DNA from: [Scytonema hofmanni] UTEX 2349
GTDB lineage: Bacteria; Cyanobacteriota; Cyanobacteriia; Cyanobacteriales; Nostocaceae
NCBI RefSeq assembly: GCF_000582685.1
Contig: NZ_ALWD01000163.1
Location: forward strand, 113,070 to 177,069
Direction: 5' to 3'
DNA: 64,000 bases
This document shows, one piece after another, positions 1 through 10,560 of this stretch. The notes under the pieces were generated by a model that saw nothing but the letters and a program-made list of their open reading frames with translations, was not told where the DNA came from and did no database searches. Each line of letters opens with the position of its first letter. The first letter of the stretch is position 1. Made by a program: the position numbers and the translations under genes.

Positions 1-1
1 T

Positions 2-2224
2 TTGGGGAATGATAAAGAGGCTGAAGCTTTATACGAAAAAGCTTTAACTGTCAGCGAAAAGGTGTTTGGTAGTAATCATCCGATGGTTGCGACAATCGCT
101 AGCAATCTTGCATCTACTTATTATCACCAGGAAAATAATACTGAGGCAGAAAAATTGATGCAACGTGCTTTAGACATCCGAGAACAGGTATTTGGAGCAA
201 ATCATCCTGATGTTGCCCTCAGTCTGAATAATTTAGCTCTTTTATATAATAACCAAGATAAACATCAAGAATCTCTTCAGCTTTTACAACGTTCTTCAGG
301 TATCTTGGAAAAAGTATATGGTACTAATCATCCCCAAGTTGCACTCAATTTAAGTAACCAAGGTTGGACTTATTATCTTTTAGGAAATAATCAAAAAGCA
401 CTGGAACTCTTGCAAAAATCGCTTTCGATGACAGAAAGCTTTTTTGGCTCCCAACATCCAGGTGTTGTTAAAGATTTAAGATTACAAGCTTATGCATACC
501 ATGCTCAAGGTGATATAAACCGTGCTATTGAAGTGAGAAATCGCAGTTTAGATATTAGCGATCGCAATCTCAATATTATCCTTGGCATCGGTTCAGAACG
601 CCAAAAACAAAACTATATGATGGCGTTAATCAGTGATTCAACCAGCACCACAGTTTCCTTACACCTCCAGTCAGCACCCAATAATTCCGAAGCTGCAAAA
701 CTCGCTCTCACCACAATCCTTCGCCGGAAAGGACGTATACTTGATGTTCTCAGTGATAGTCGTAGCTGGTTACGACAAAACCTTACCCCAGAAAACCAAA
801 AATTATTTGACGAACTCACAACCATCAGTTCCCAACTTGCAAGACTCACATACACTGAATCTAGTAACTTTGGTAAAGAATTTGCAAAACTCCAAGCTGA
901 GTACGACAAATTAGAAGCAGAACTCTCTAAACGTAGCAGCGAATTTCGCACTGTCACTCAAATTACCACAATTGAATCAGTGCAAAAATTAATACCTACT
1001 GATGCAGCTTTAGTAGAATTTACGCTGTATCAACCCTTAATCAATCCCAAAGCTGGAAAAAAGAGCGATCGCTATGGCAAACCCCATTATGCTGCATATA
1101 TCCTAACATCCCAAGGCGCACCACAATGGGTAGATTTAGGAGAAGCGGAAGCTATTGATCGAGAAATTACTGAATTTGGTGAAATTCTGCAAACTAAATC
1201 CCGCGATGTCAAACCAGTTGCGCGTCGCTTGGATAGCAAACTCATGCAACCCATCCGCAAACTATTGGGTGACAAGCGAAAACTGCTACTTTCTCCCGAC
1301 AGCCAGCTGAATCTAATTCCCTTCGCTGCGCTGGTAGATGAAAATAACCGCTATTTGGTAGAAAATTACACTATTAATTACCTTACTACCGGACGTGACT
1401 TACTGCGCTTATCAAACCAAGCACCCAGCCGTCAAACACCTGTGGTGATGGCAAATATTGATTTTGGCAATGCTGCAAGTAATTTATCTCTGTCGGGAAA
1501 AGGCGATCGCCAAACAAAACGTTCCTCGGAATTTGACAGACTAAAATTCTCACCCTTACCAGGAACAAAGGAAGAAGCCGAAGCCATTACCCCCTTATTA
1601 AAAGATGTCAAACTCCTAACAGGCAATCAAGCCACAGAAGACGCATTGAAACAAGTGCGATCGCCCAGTATTTTACATATCGCTACTCACGGTTTCTTTC
1701 TCACCGATGAAAAAATAGACTTTCCAGATATTCAAGATTTAGCTGTGGCAAATCGCGGAATCAATGTCAAACTTGGTTCCAAGGTGAGTAAAAACATTCA
1801 AAATCCCCTCTTACGTTCTGGTATTGCGTTAGCTGGGTTTAACAACCGTCGCAGTGCTGATGAAGATGGTGTACTGACAGCCTTAGAAGCATCTTCTTTA
1901 AATTTATCGGGTACTAAATTAGTCGTACTTTCCGCTTGTCAAACAGGAGTGGGTAAAGCCACCAACGGCGAAGGGGTATATGGTTTGCGTCGTGCTTTTG
2001 TGATGGCTGGTACCCAAAGTCAGTTAATTAGTCTCTGGAATGTTGATGATTTGGGAACTAAAGAACTGATGGTGAAATATTACGGACGATTAATCAAAAA
2101 TGAAGGACGTTCCGAAGCCTTGCGACAGACGCAATTAGAAATGTTGAAGTCCCAGCAGTATCAACATCCTTTTTACTGGGCTGCTTTCATCCCTTCTGGC
2201 GATTGGACTCCTGCTAAATTTTAG
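2..2224 (+). CDS. TPR-CHAT protease, 5' end outside the window
   Basis: The reading frame is open at the window edge, so the true start lies upstream and the TTG at base 2 is not a believable start. The N-terminal part holds repeated TPR units of the kinesin-light-chain type (recurring FGxxHPxVA and NNLA blocks, roughly residues 1-190). A linker follows, then a C-terminal CHAT domain (caspase HetF associated with TPRs). The catalytic pair is visible as His in HIATHGFF (about residue 562) and Cys in LSACQTGVG (about residue 645). CHAT proteins are clan CD cysteine peptidases; the TPR part presumably senses or scaffolds partners. The last 550 residues are strongly similar to the next gene, which points to a tandem duplication. 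The target is unknown. Calling the family is safe; the function is inference. Confidence 0.9.
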   Translation: MGNDKEAEALYEKALTVSEKVFGSNHPMVATIASNLASTYYHQENNTEAEKLMQRALDIREQVFGANHPDVALSLNNLALLYNNQDKHQESLQLLQRSSGILEKVYGTNHPQVALNLSNQGWTYYLLGNNQKALELLQKSLSMTESFFGSQHPGVVKDLRLQAYAYHAQGDINRAIEVRNRSLDISDRNLNIILGIGSERQKQNYMMALISDSTSTTVSLHLQSAPNNSEAAKLALTTILRRKGRILDVLSDSRSWLRQNLTPENQKLFDELTTISSQLARLTYTESSNFGKEFAKLQAEYDKLEAELSKRSSEFRTVTQITTIESVQKLIPTDAALVEFTLYQPLINPKAGKKSDRYGKPHYAAYILTSQGAPQWVDLGEAEAIDREITEFGEILQTKSRDVKPVARRLDSKLMQPIRKLLGDKRKLLLSPDSQLNLIPFAALVDENNRYLVENYTINYLTTGRDLLRLSNQAPSRQTPVVMANIDFGNAASNLSLSGKGDRQTKRSSEFDRLKFSPLPGTKEEAEAITPLLKDVKLLTGNQATEDALKQVRSPSILHIATHGFFLTDEKIDFPDIQDLAVANRGINVKLGSKVSKNIQNPLLRSGIALAGFNNRRSADEDGVLTALEASSLNLSGTKLVVLSACQTGVGKATNGEGVYGLRRAFVMAGTQSQLISLWNVDDLGTKELMVKYYGRLIKNEGRSEALRQTQLEMLKSQQYQHPFYWAAFIPSGDWTPAKF

Positions 2225-2235
2225 CCCCAATTTTG

Positions 2236-2264
2236 GCATATCCTCCCAACAGCTAGAAATATAC
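2236..2264 (+). repeat. 3' tail shared with the neighbouring paralogue (copy 1)
   Basis: The 29 bases just downstream of the first TPR-CHAT stop codon recur at 8041-8069 after the stop of the second TPR-CHAT gene with one difference. The duplication therefore extends past the coding region. Confidence 0.75.
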
Positions 2265-2296
2265 ATCACCAACCCGCATAAAAGAGACAAAAAATC

Positions 2297-5200
2297 ATGC
2301 AAAATATATCATTTCCTAAAAAATCCGTGAAAACCAACACTAAATTTAACTTGATAATTTTACGATTAGGCACATTTATTAGCCTTACAGTTTTATTGAG
2401 TGGAATAACCGAAGTAGCTTTTTCTTCTAAACAAAAAATTATTACTCAAAACTCAATTCTCTCTACTCCTCAATCAACATCTACAGATAAATTATTGCAA
2501 GCAGGAATCACCCAGCTACGCGAATATAAACTCAGAGATGCAGAGAAAACTTTTCAACAAATTTTAGCACTGCGTCAAAAACAACAAGATTCTTTAGGTG
2601 AAGCAGAAGCATTAAATTATTTGGGCGAAGTTTATAACTCATTAGGCGAATATCCAGAAGCGCAGAAAGCATTAACTCCAGCATTAGCTATTTATCAAAA
2701 GCTGAATAATCGCCAAGGTGAAGGTAATGTCTTAGATAATCTGGGTGATACTTATGGTGGATTAAAAGAATATTCAAAAGCACTAGAAACCTTTCAAAAA
2801 GCTTTGACTATACGCCGAGAAACAAATGATAAGAAAGGGGAGGGTGAAACACTAACAAATATTGGTGTAGTTTATATTAGTCAGGGTAAATTTCCAGAAG
2901 CAGTAGAACCACTGCAAGAATCTTTAAAAATTAGACGACAAATTAAAGATAGTTTTTATGAACCTGAAACGATTGCCTATTTAGGTTTATTAAATAGAAC
3001 TTTAGGGAAAAATGAAGAAAGTTTAGAATTACTCAATCAAGCCTTACAACTTAGTCGTCAAGTCAAAAACGTCCGTTCAGAAGCAATAGCTTTGACGTTT
3101 AATGGTTTAGTTTATCAAGGTTTGAAGCAAGGTGATAAAGCCCTTGAATTCTATCAACCTGCATTAGCAATCATCAAAAAAGGCGGAAATCTCTCTGGAG
3201 AAGCTTCTATACTCAATTACATGGGATTATCTCACCGCAATTTAAAACAATATACCCAAGCAATAGATTATTTTCAACAAGCTTTATCCATTAATCGAAA
3301 ACTAGATAAACGTGAAGCTGAAGCCGAAAATTTACTTGCCATTGGTTTATCTCAACATGATTTAAAACAATATCCTCAAGCAATAGAATATTTTCAACAG
3401 GCTTTACTCATTAATCAAAAGCTCAAAAACCGCCAATCTGAAGCCGAAACTTTACTTGCCGTTGGCTTAAGTTACTTGGAACAAAAAACTTCAAAGCTAG
3501 CCTTAGATTCTTTAGGTAAAGCATTAGTAATCTATCAACAGCTTAAACAACCTGACACACAAGAAACAATTTTATCTTTAATAGGAGGTATTTACAAAAT
3601 TCAATTAAAAGATTATCCCAAAGCATTAGAATACTATCAGCAAGCTTTAGCTATTGCTCGACAATTAAAAGAACCTAAAGATATAGCTGGTAATCTTGGC
3701 GCTCTTTGCGATACTTATTATCTGATGACAGATTATCAAAAAACTTTAGATACTTGCCAGGAAGCTTTAACAATTTATGAAAAAATACCCAATAAAAAAG
3801 AACGCGAAGCTTCAATGCTTCGCACTCTCGGACAGATAAACGAATTACAAAAAAACTACACCCAAGCCGAGTCATTTTTTCAACGCAATCTAGCAATAAA
3901 TTCTGATTTACACGGTCAGGATAGTATTAAGATTGTAGATAATATTTTAGAATTAGCAATTTTGTATCGCACTCAAGGTAAATATGGGCAAGCTTTACCA
4001 TATTATGAACGAGTTTTAGCGATTCGAGAAAAAAATCTTGGTTCACAACACCCAGATGTAGCAATGAGCCTTAATTTAGTTGGTAATGTTTATAAGGATT
4101 TAGCTAAATACCAAGAAGCATTAAATTATTATGAACGCGCTCGAAAAATAGCTGAGAATAATCCTAATCAGGCAGAGAATTATTCTGACGTTCTGAATAA
4201 TATAGCTATTGTTTATAGTTTACTAGGAGATGATAAGAAAGCAATTATTTTATATGAAACATCTATAAAAATAACAGAAAAAACATCGGGTAATGAAAGT
4301 TCCCAAATGAGTAGAAATTTAGCTAATCTTGCTAATTCTTATGAAAAATTAGGAGATTATCAGAAATCTGAAGAACTATATAAGCGCTCGTTGACAATAG
4401 ATGAGAAACAATATGCAAAAGCAGCAAATGCTAAACTCTTGGAGGATGCAACTTATCTGAGAAATAGTGCAAGCAGTCTTGCTAAATCTCTGCAAAAATT
4501 GGCTGATTTATATCAGATACAGGGAAAATATCACGAAGCGATTCAGTTATATCAAAGAGCGCAAACAATAAGTGAAAATTATTTTGGAACTGAACACCCT
4601 CAAGTTGCTACAATTCTCAACAATCTAGCTTTGGTTTATAAAGAGCAAGGAAAATATCAAGAAGCGCTGCAACTGTACCAACGTGCTGAGAAAATATTTG
4701 CAAAAACTTTTGGTACTGAACATCCTGAATATGCTAGCTTTCTTGGGAATTTAGCGAATTTATACCAAGACCAAGGTAATTATGCAGAAGTATTATCTCT
4801 GTATGAACGTGCGTTAAAAATTAAAGAAAAGACATTGGGATCTGAACACCCAGAAGTCGCTCTTAGCCTAAATAATTTAGCTCGTGCCTACCAAATACAA
4901 GGAAGGTACTCAGATGCAATAAAATGTTATCAACAAGCTCTAGCAATTAACGAGAAAGTATTAGTACCAGACCATCCTCAAGTTGCTATAAATATTAATA
5001 ATTTGGCGACTCTATATCAAGAACAAGGAAACTACTCAGAAGCACTGAAAAACTATCAACTGGCTTTCGTTATTCGCAAAAAAATATTTAGTCCTGAACA
5101 TCCAGATATTGAACAAAGTCTAAATAACTTAGCAAATATTTATAAAGACATGGGCAAATATCAGCAAGCGATTGATTACTTAAAAGATGCCCAAACTATA

Positions 5201-8041
5201 GCCGAAAAAACATTTGGTTCTCAACATCCAAATATTGCGCGAATTTTGAATAACTTAGCATCTGTCTATCAAGAACAAGGTAATTATGCAGAAGCATTAA
5301 AACTGTTCCAAAATGCTTTAGAGATTCGCCGTAAAACATTTGGTTCTGAGCATCCAGATGTTGCTGTTAGTTTGAATAATATTGCTGTTCTGTACAAGGA
5401 ACAAGGAAATTACACAGAAGCATTAAAATTATTCCAATCAGCTTTGAAAATTCATGAGAAAAAATTTGGATTTGAACATTATTTTATTGCTCAAAATCTA
5501 AATAATATAGCTTCTATATATGAAGACCTAGATAATTTTCCAGAAGCTATGGCAAAATATCAGCGTGCTTTGGAGATTCGCACTAAAGTATTTGGTTCTG
5601 AACATTATTTAGTCGCTCAAAGTTATAATAATTTGGCTGGTTCCTATAAACTACAAGGAAAATACACTGAGGCTATTGATTTATATCAAAAATCTCTAAA
5701 AATAAATCAAAAGGTCTTTGGTGATGAGCATCCAATAGTTGCCCAAAGCTTCAGTAATATTGCTACTGTTTATGATGATTTAGGAAATTATCGAGAAGCT
5801 GAAGCTTTGTATAATCGTGCTTTAGCTATTAATGAAAAAATATTTGGTAAAGTCCATCCAAGAGTGGCTCTTAATCTTAATAATTTAGCTGTTTTATATT
5901 ACATCCAAGAGAGATATGGCGAATCAACAGAGAATATTCAAATTGAACCTCTAATGAAACGCGCTTTAGATATTCAAGAAAAAATATTTGGCTCCAATCA
6001 TCCCGATGTTGCTCTCAGTCTGAATAATCTATCAAGTTTATATAATGTGCAGGGTAAATCTCAGGAATCTCTTAAACTGTTACAACGTTCCTTAGCGATT
6101 TACGAGAAAGCCTATGGTACTAAACATACCCTAGTCGCAATTAACCTGAGCAACCAAGCTTGGACTTACTTTGTTTTGGGTAACACTCAAAAAGCAGTGG
6201 AACTCACGCAAAAATCTCTTGACATCACAGAAAGTATCGTTGGTTCCCAACATCCCGATTTTGTGAATAACTTGGGAATGCAAGCTTTGTACTACAATGC
6301 CCAAGGTGACACATCTCGTGCGATTGAGTTGAGAAAGCGCGGTTTAGAAATAGGCGATCGCAATCTCAATATTATCCTTGGCATTGGTTCGGAACGCCAG
6401 AAACAAAATTATATGGCGTTACTTGTAGAGTCAGGTGATTTTGCAATATCTTCCCACCTCCAGTCAGCACCAAATAACCCCCAAGCAGCAAACCTCGCTC
6501 TAACTACAATCCTCCGTCGCAAAGGACGCATACTTGATGTTCTCAGCGATAGTCGAAACTGGTTGCGACAAAACCTTACCCCGGAAAACCAAAAACTATT
6601 TGACGAACTTTCCAACGCAAACTCCCAACTTGCAAGGCTTTTATACAATAAACCTAGTAATTTTACTAACGCACAATATCGCCAAGAAGTTGTCCAACTT
6701 AAGACTAAAGCCGAGAATTTAGAAGCAGAACTCTCTAAACGCAGCGCGGAATTTCGCATTACAACCCAACCTGTAACTATTGAAGCAGTACAAAAATTGA
6801 TACCTGCGGATACAGCTTTAGTAGAATTTGTTCAGTATAAACCCTTAACCAACATCAAAGGTGTAAAACGAAGCGATCGCTATGGCAAACCTCGCTATGC
6901 TGCCTACATTCTCACATCCCAAGGCTCAACCCAATGGGTAGATTTAGGGGAAGCAGAAGCCATCAATCAAGAAATTGCCGAATTTGGTGACATCCTGCAA
7001 AGTAAATCCCGCGATGTTAAACCAGTTGCGCGTCGTCTGGATAGCCAATTAATGCAACCAATCCGCAAATTATTGGGTGATAAGCGAAAACTGCTACTTT
7101 CTCCCGACAGCCAACTTAATTTAATTCCCTTTGCAGCCTTAGTCGATGAAAATAACCGCTATTTAGTAGAAAATTATACTATTAATTATTTAACGACAGG
7201 GCGTGACTTACTGCGATTATCTAATCAGCCATCTAGTGTTCAACCACCTGTTATGATGGCGAATATTGATTTTAATAACGCGGCAAATAACGCACTTATA
7301 CCCGTAGGTAACAAAGAAGATTTAAAACGCTCCTCAGAAATCAACAGACTCACATTTAGTCCCTTACAGGGAACAAAGGAAGAAGCAGATGCCATTTTAC
7401 CTCTGCTGAAAGAAAGAGGTATAAATGTAAACATTTTAACAGGAAGTCAAGCCACAGAAAACGCATTGAAACAAGTGCGATCGCCTAGTATTCTCCATAT
7501 CGCTACCCACGGCTTCTTTCGCACCGATGAAAAAATAGAAGTTACCGATACTTTTGATGAAAATCGTGCAATCAAAGTCAACCCAGGTTCCAGTCGTCGG
7601 GTGAGCAAAAACTTTGAAAATCCCTTACTGCGTTCCGGTATCGCTTTAGCTGGAGCTAATCAACTTCGCAGTGGTAGCGAAGATGGTGTACTGACTGCAT
7701 TAGAAGCATCTTCCTTAAATTTATCGGGTACTAAATTAGTCGTACTTTCAGCTTGTCAAACAGGAGTAGGTAAAGCAACCAACGGCGAAGGGGTATATGG
7801 TTTGCGTCGTGCGATCGTCATTGCTGGTGCCCAAAGTCAGTTAATTAGTCTATGGAATGTCAGCGATTCTGGTACTAAAGAACTGATGGTGAAATATTAC
7901 GGACGATTAATCAAAAATGAAGGACGTTCCGAAGCTTTGCGGCAGACGCAATTAGAAATGTTGAAATCCCAGGAGTATCAACATCCATTTTTCTGGGCTG
8001 CTTTTATACCTTCCGGAGATTGGACACCTGCCAAATTTTAG
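2297..8041 (+). CDS. Giant TPR-CHAT protease (1914 aa) with N-terminal hydrophobic segment
   Basis: The protein begins with a short basic stretch and one hydrophobic segment (about residues 22-47) that could be a signal peptide or membrane anchor. Around 30 TPR units follow (residues 70-1370): an N-terminal set of generic TPRs and a long run of kinesin-light-chain-type units with HPxVA/NNLA blocks. The CHAT domain fills the last 350 residues, with catalytic His in HIATHGFF (about 1738) and Cys in LSACQTGVG (about 1819). The start ATG follows a purine-rich stretch (AAAAGAGAC). It lies 72 nt after the upstream paralogue and may be cotranscribed. The unusually long TPR array suggests a large solenoid docking surface. 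If the signal is real, the protease faces the periplasm or thylakoid lumen; this is uncertain. Confidence 0.9.
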   Translation: MQNISFPKKSVKTNTKFNLIILRLGTFISLTVLLSGITEVAFSSKQKIITQNSILSTPQSTSTDKLLQAGITQLREYKLRDAEKTFQQILALRQKQQDSLGEAEALNYLGEVYNSLGEYPEAQKALTPALAIYQKLNNRQGEGNVLDNLGDTYGGLKEYSKALETFQKALTIRRETNDKKGEGETLTNIGVVYISQGKFPEAVEPLQESLKIRRQIKDSFYEPETIAYLGLLNRTLGKNEESLELLNQALQLSRQVKNVRSEAIALTFNGLVYQGLKQGDKALEFYQPALAIIKKGGNLSGEASILNYMGLSHRNLKQYTQAIDYFQQALSINRKLDKREAEAENLLAIGLSQHDLKQYPQAIEYFQQALLINQKLKNRQSEAETLLAVGLSYLEQKTSKLALDSLGKALVIYQQLKQPDTQETILSLIGGIYKIQLKDYPKALEYYQQALAIARQLKEPKDIAGNLGALCDTYYLMTDYQKTLDTCQEALTIYEKIPNKKEREASMLRTLGQINELQKNYTQAESFFQRNLAINSDLHGQDSIKIVDNILELAILYRTQGKYGQALPYYERVLAIREKNLGSQHPDVAMSLNLVGNVYKDLAKYQEALNYYERARKIAENNPNQAENYSDVLNNIAIVYSLLGDDKKAIILYETSIKITEKTSGNESSQMSRNLANLANSYEKLGDYQKSEELYKRSLTIDEKQYAKAANAKLLEDATYLRNSASSLAKSLQKLADLYQIQGKYHEAIQLYQRAQTISENYFGTEHPQVATILNNLALVYKEQGKYQEALQLYQRAEKIFAKTFGTEHPEYASFLGNLANLYQDQGNYAEVLSLYERALKIKEKTLGSEHPEVALSLNNLARAYQIQGRYSDAIKCYQQALAINEKVLVPDHPQVAININNLATLYQEQGNYSEALKNYQLAFVIRKKIFSPEHPDIEQSLNNLANIYKDMGKYQQAIDYLKDAQTIAEKTFGSQHPNIARILNNLASVYQEQGNYAEALKLFQNALEIRRKTFGSEHPDVAVSLNNIAVLYKEQGNYTEALKLFQSALKIHEKKFGFEHYFIAQNLNNIASIYEDLDNFPEAMAKYQRALEIRTKVFGSEHYLVAQSYNNLAGSYKLQGKYTEAIDLYQKSLKINQKVFGDEHPIVAQSFSNIATVYDDLGNYREAEALYNRALAINEKIFGKVHPRVALNLNNLAVLYYIQERYGESTENIQIEPLMKRALDIQEKIFGSNHPDVALSLNNLSSLYNVQGKSQESLKLLQRSLAIYEKAYGTKHTLVAINLSNQAWTYFVLGNTQKAVELTQKSLDITESIVGSQHPDFVNNLGMQALYYNAQGDTSRAIELRKRGLEIGDRNLNIILGIGSERQKQNYMALLVESGDFAISSHLQSAPNNPQAANLALTTILRRKGRILDVLSDSRNWLRQNLTPENQKLFDELSNANSQLARLLYNKPSNFTNAQYRQEVVQLKTKAENLEAELSKRSAEFRITTQPVTIEAVQKLIPADTALVEFVQYKPLTNIKGVKRSDRYGKPRYAAYILTSQGSTQWVDLGEAEAINQEIAEFGDILQSKSRDVKPVARRLDSQLMQPIRKLLGDKRKLLLSPDSQLNLIPFAALVDENNRYLVENYTINYLTTGRDLLRLSNQPSSVQPPVMMANIDFNNAANNALIPVGNKEDLKRSSEINRLTFSPLQGTKEEADAILPLLKERGINVNILTGSQATENALKQVRSPSILHIATHGFFRTDEKIEVTDTFDENRAIKVNPGSSRRVSKNFENPLLRSGIALAGANQLRSGSEDGVLTALEASSLNLSGTKLVVLSACQTGVGKATNGEGVYGLRRAIVIAGAQSQLISLWNVSDSGTKELMVKYYGRLIKNEGRSEALRQTQLEMLKSQEYQHPFFWAAFIPSGDWTPAKF

Positions 8042-8069
8042 CATATCCTCCCAAAAGCTAGAAATATAC
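8041..8069 (+). repeat. 3' tail shared with the upstream paralogue (copy 2)
   Basis: Copy 2 of the 29-base post-stop sequence, 28 of 29 bases identical to 2236-2264. It begins directly at the stop codon of the giant TPR-CHAT gene. Confidence 0.75.
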
Positions 8070-8081
8070 TACTTTGATGCA

Positions 8082-8230
8082 ACTTATACCAATTTTATGT
8101 GAGGTTGCGCTTTATTCGCCCTGCGCCGAGCGCACGCTACGCGAACAGGCTATAAGCCTGGGGCTATACAAACAAGGAACACCTGCGTGGGCTAAATTAG
8201 GCGCATCTTCATAAAGAAACGGTATTAAGT
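8082..8230. mobile_element. Candidate MITE of about 149 bp with imperfect terminal inverted repeats
   Basis: The left end (8082-8110, starting ACTTATACC and ending GTTGCGC) is an imperfect inverted match to the right end (8201-8230, GCGCATC to GGTATTAAGT). It has no coding capacity. The interior contains a GC-rich palindromic stretch (8119-8147) of the kind seen in small dispersed cyanobacterial repeats. A clean target-site duplication was not seen. Confidence 0.4.
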
Positions 8231-8283
8231 ATCAAAGTATAAAGCCTAACATCATTCACATTAAACTCAAAATCCAAAATCTT

Positions 8284-10560
8284 ATGACACACATCAAACG
8301 CCGTCAATTTCTGCAATTCGCTAGTTCTGCTTTAGCAACAGTCGGTATCAGCCAATTGGATATTATGCGCCAATCCGAACAATATGCTAAAGTTCTAGCA
8401 CAAAATACACCCCGCAAATTGGCATTATTGGTAGGAATTGATGAGTATAAAAATAACATCACACCATTAGCAGGTTGCAAAAATGATGTTTTGTTGCAAC
8501 GTGAATTATTAACTCACCGCTTTGGTTTTAACGACAAAGATATCTTGACTTTGACTAATGCACAAGCAACACGCCAAGGTATTTTACAGGCTTTTGAACA
8601 ACATTTAATTGACCAAGCTAAACCCGGCGATGTGGTAGTATTCCATTATTCAGGGCATGGTTCAAGAGTACAAGATAAAGACCGTGATACACCGGATGGA
8701 CTCAACGGTACACTTGTTCCCTTTGATAGTTCTTTACCTCCTAATGGTGGTGTAGTCCAGGACATTATGGGACATACTTTGTTTCTGCTTATGTATGCGT
8801 TAAAAACTGAAAATGTCACCGTCGTCCTAGATAGTTGTTACTCTGGTGCAACCAAACGAGGTAATTTAGTAGTGCGTTCCCGCAATGGAGGAAGTAAGTT
8901 TTTGCCCAGTCCCGCAGAGTATGAAGAACAGCGTAAATTGCTGGCAAAAACCGGACTTTCAGCACAAGAGTTTATCAATAAACGTAAAAAAAATGTTGCC
9001 AAAGGTATTGTAATTACTGCTGCTAGACGTGACCAAGAAGCCCTTGAAGCCAGAACAAGTGACTTTAGTTCTGGAGCTTTTACTTACGCATTAACTCAAT
9101 ATCTTTGGCAACAAATAGGGGATGAATCTTTTAATAAAACTTTTGTGAATGTTCGTGAAAGCACTCAAGAAATCATCTGGAATCAAGAAGGAGCCGGTGA
9201 GCGTCAGATACCAGAAATAGAGCAAAATTTGCCAGGAAATTCAAATGCATCAATATATCATTCCACACTCAAAGCAGTTCCAGCAGAGGCTGTTGTCACC
9301 GATATTAATGGCGATGAAGTAAATTTATGGTTGGGAGGTATACCTTCACAAAGCTTAGAAGGATTTAATGAAAAAGCAGTTTTTACAGTAGTAGATGCAA
9401 ATGGTCAAGGACGGGGACAGGTGCAAATTTCATCCCGTCAAGGATTAACAGCTAAAGGCAAATTAGTTAACACCCCACGCACCCAACTACAGAAAGGTAC
9501 ACTTTTACAAGAGCGTATCCGCACTATCCCCAAAGATTTAACTTTAAAAATTGGACTAGATGATACTTCTTTAGATAGCAACACTATAAAACAAGCCAAA
9601 CAAGCACTACAGGCTATTAACCGTATAGAAGCACTGTCATTGGAACAAAGCGAAGTACATTATATCTTCGGTCGCATGACCCAAGCTAAATACCAAGAAC
9701 TACAACAAAAGCGCATATCAAACTTGCCTGCTGTCGGCAGTTTTGGGCTATTTTCACCAACATTGGATGGAATCATTTCCAGTTCCTTTGGCAATGCAAA
9801 TGAAGCAGTAAGTAGTGCAGTGGAACGCTTACGACCGAAGCTAAAATCATTTCTAGCAGCCAGAATTGTTAAAGATATACTTGGCAACACAAATACATCG
9901 AAAATAAGTATAACTGCTTCAATGGTTGTTGCTGGTAGTCAAAAACTACTCGCCGAAACTTTCACAACTCGTAGTATTAAACAAAATACTGGAGTAGTAA
10001 ATTCTCCCAAACCAACCAAACCGATAAACTTTTCCAATTCAGGTATGGCAAAATTGCCCGTAGGAATCAGTATAGCCTTCCAAATTCAAAACAACGAATC
10101 TGTACCCCTCCACGTTAGTATTTTAGGCATAGACAGCACCGGAAGAATGGACGTTATTTTCCCTTACGATCGCTCAGAAGGTGCGACAATAATACAACCA
10201 AGGCAAAAACTTTTAATTCCTCAACCACCTGAACCAGGGGAAAAACCTACCACCTTTGATATTTCAGAACCACTTGGTTTTGGAGAAGCTCTTATCATCG
10301 CCAGTACTGAACCATTACGTGGTTTTATAGATATAATAAAAACATTAGCAAATACTAGAGGAATAAGCGATCAACGCAGTCCCATCCCAGATATTACCGG
10401 AGACGAATTTTTAGATTTAACTAATAGTTTGCTAGATGATTTAGACAGAAGCACACGCGGGGGAACTGGTAATGAAAATACACAGCTTCCTCCAGATACT
10501 CGTGGAAGTGATGCTACCAAGTTAGCTGTAATGTCGATTCCATTTGAGGTTATTTCGTAA
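8284..10560 (+). CDS. Metacaspase (peptidase C14) with Tat-like signal and C-terminal DUF4384-like domain
   Basis: The N terminus carries a twin-arginine motif (KRRQFLQFA, residues 5-13) before a short hydrophobic stretch, suggesting Tat export. The caspase-like p20 region spans about residues 43-320. The catalytic pair is visible: His125 in HYSGHGS and Cys185 in LDSCYSGA. The C-terminal portion (about residues 575-680) resembles DUF4384, with an LHVSILGID strand and PRQKLLIP near its end; this domain often accompanies bacterial caspase-like proteins. Bacterial metacaspases usually cut after Arg or Lys; the specificity here is untested. No clear ribosome binding site precedes the ATG, so the start rests on the Tat motif. 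It lies downstream of the two CHAT genes on the same strand, beyond a MITE-like element. Confidence 0.9.
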   Translation: MTHIKRRQFLQFASSALATVGISQLDIMRQSEQYAKVLAQNTPRKLALLVGIDEYKNNITPLAGCKNDVLLQRELLTHRFGFNDKDILTLTNAQATRQGILQAFEQHLIDQAKPGDVVVFHYSGHGSRVQDKDRDTPDGLNGTLVPFDSSLPPNGGVVQDIMGHTLFLLMYALKTENVTVVLDSCYSGATKRGNLVVRSRNGGSKFLPSPAEYEEQRKLLAKTGLSAQEFINKRKKNVAKGIVITAARRDQEALEARTSDFSSGAFTYALTQYLWQQIGDESFNKTFVNVRESTQEIIWNQEGAGERQIPEIEQNLPGNSNASIYHSTLKAVPAEAVVTDINGDEVNLWLGGIPSQSLEGFNEKAVFTVVDANGQGRGQVQISSRQGLTAKGKLVNTPRTQLQKGTLLQERIRTIPKDLTLKIGLDDTSLDSNTIKQAKQALQAINRIEALSLEQSEVHYIFGRMTQAKYQELQQKRISNLPAVGSFGLFSPTLDGIISSSFGNANEAVSSAVERLRPKLKSFLAARIVKDILGNTNTSKISITASMVVAGSQKLLAETFTTRSIKQNTGVVNSPKPTKPINFSNSGMAKLPVGISIAFQIQNNESVPLHVSILGIDSTGRMDVIFPYDRSEGATIIQPRQKLLIPQPPEPGEKPTTFDISEPLGFGEALIIASTEPLRGFIDIIKTLANTRGISDQRSPIPDITGDEFLDLTNSLLDDLDRSTRGGTGNENTQLPPDTRGSDATKLAVMSIPFEVIS

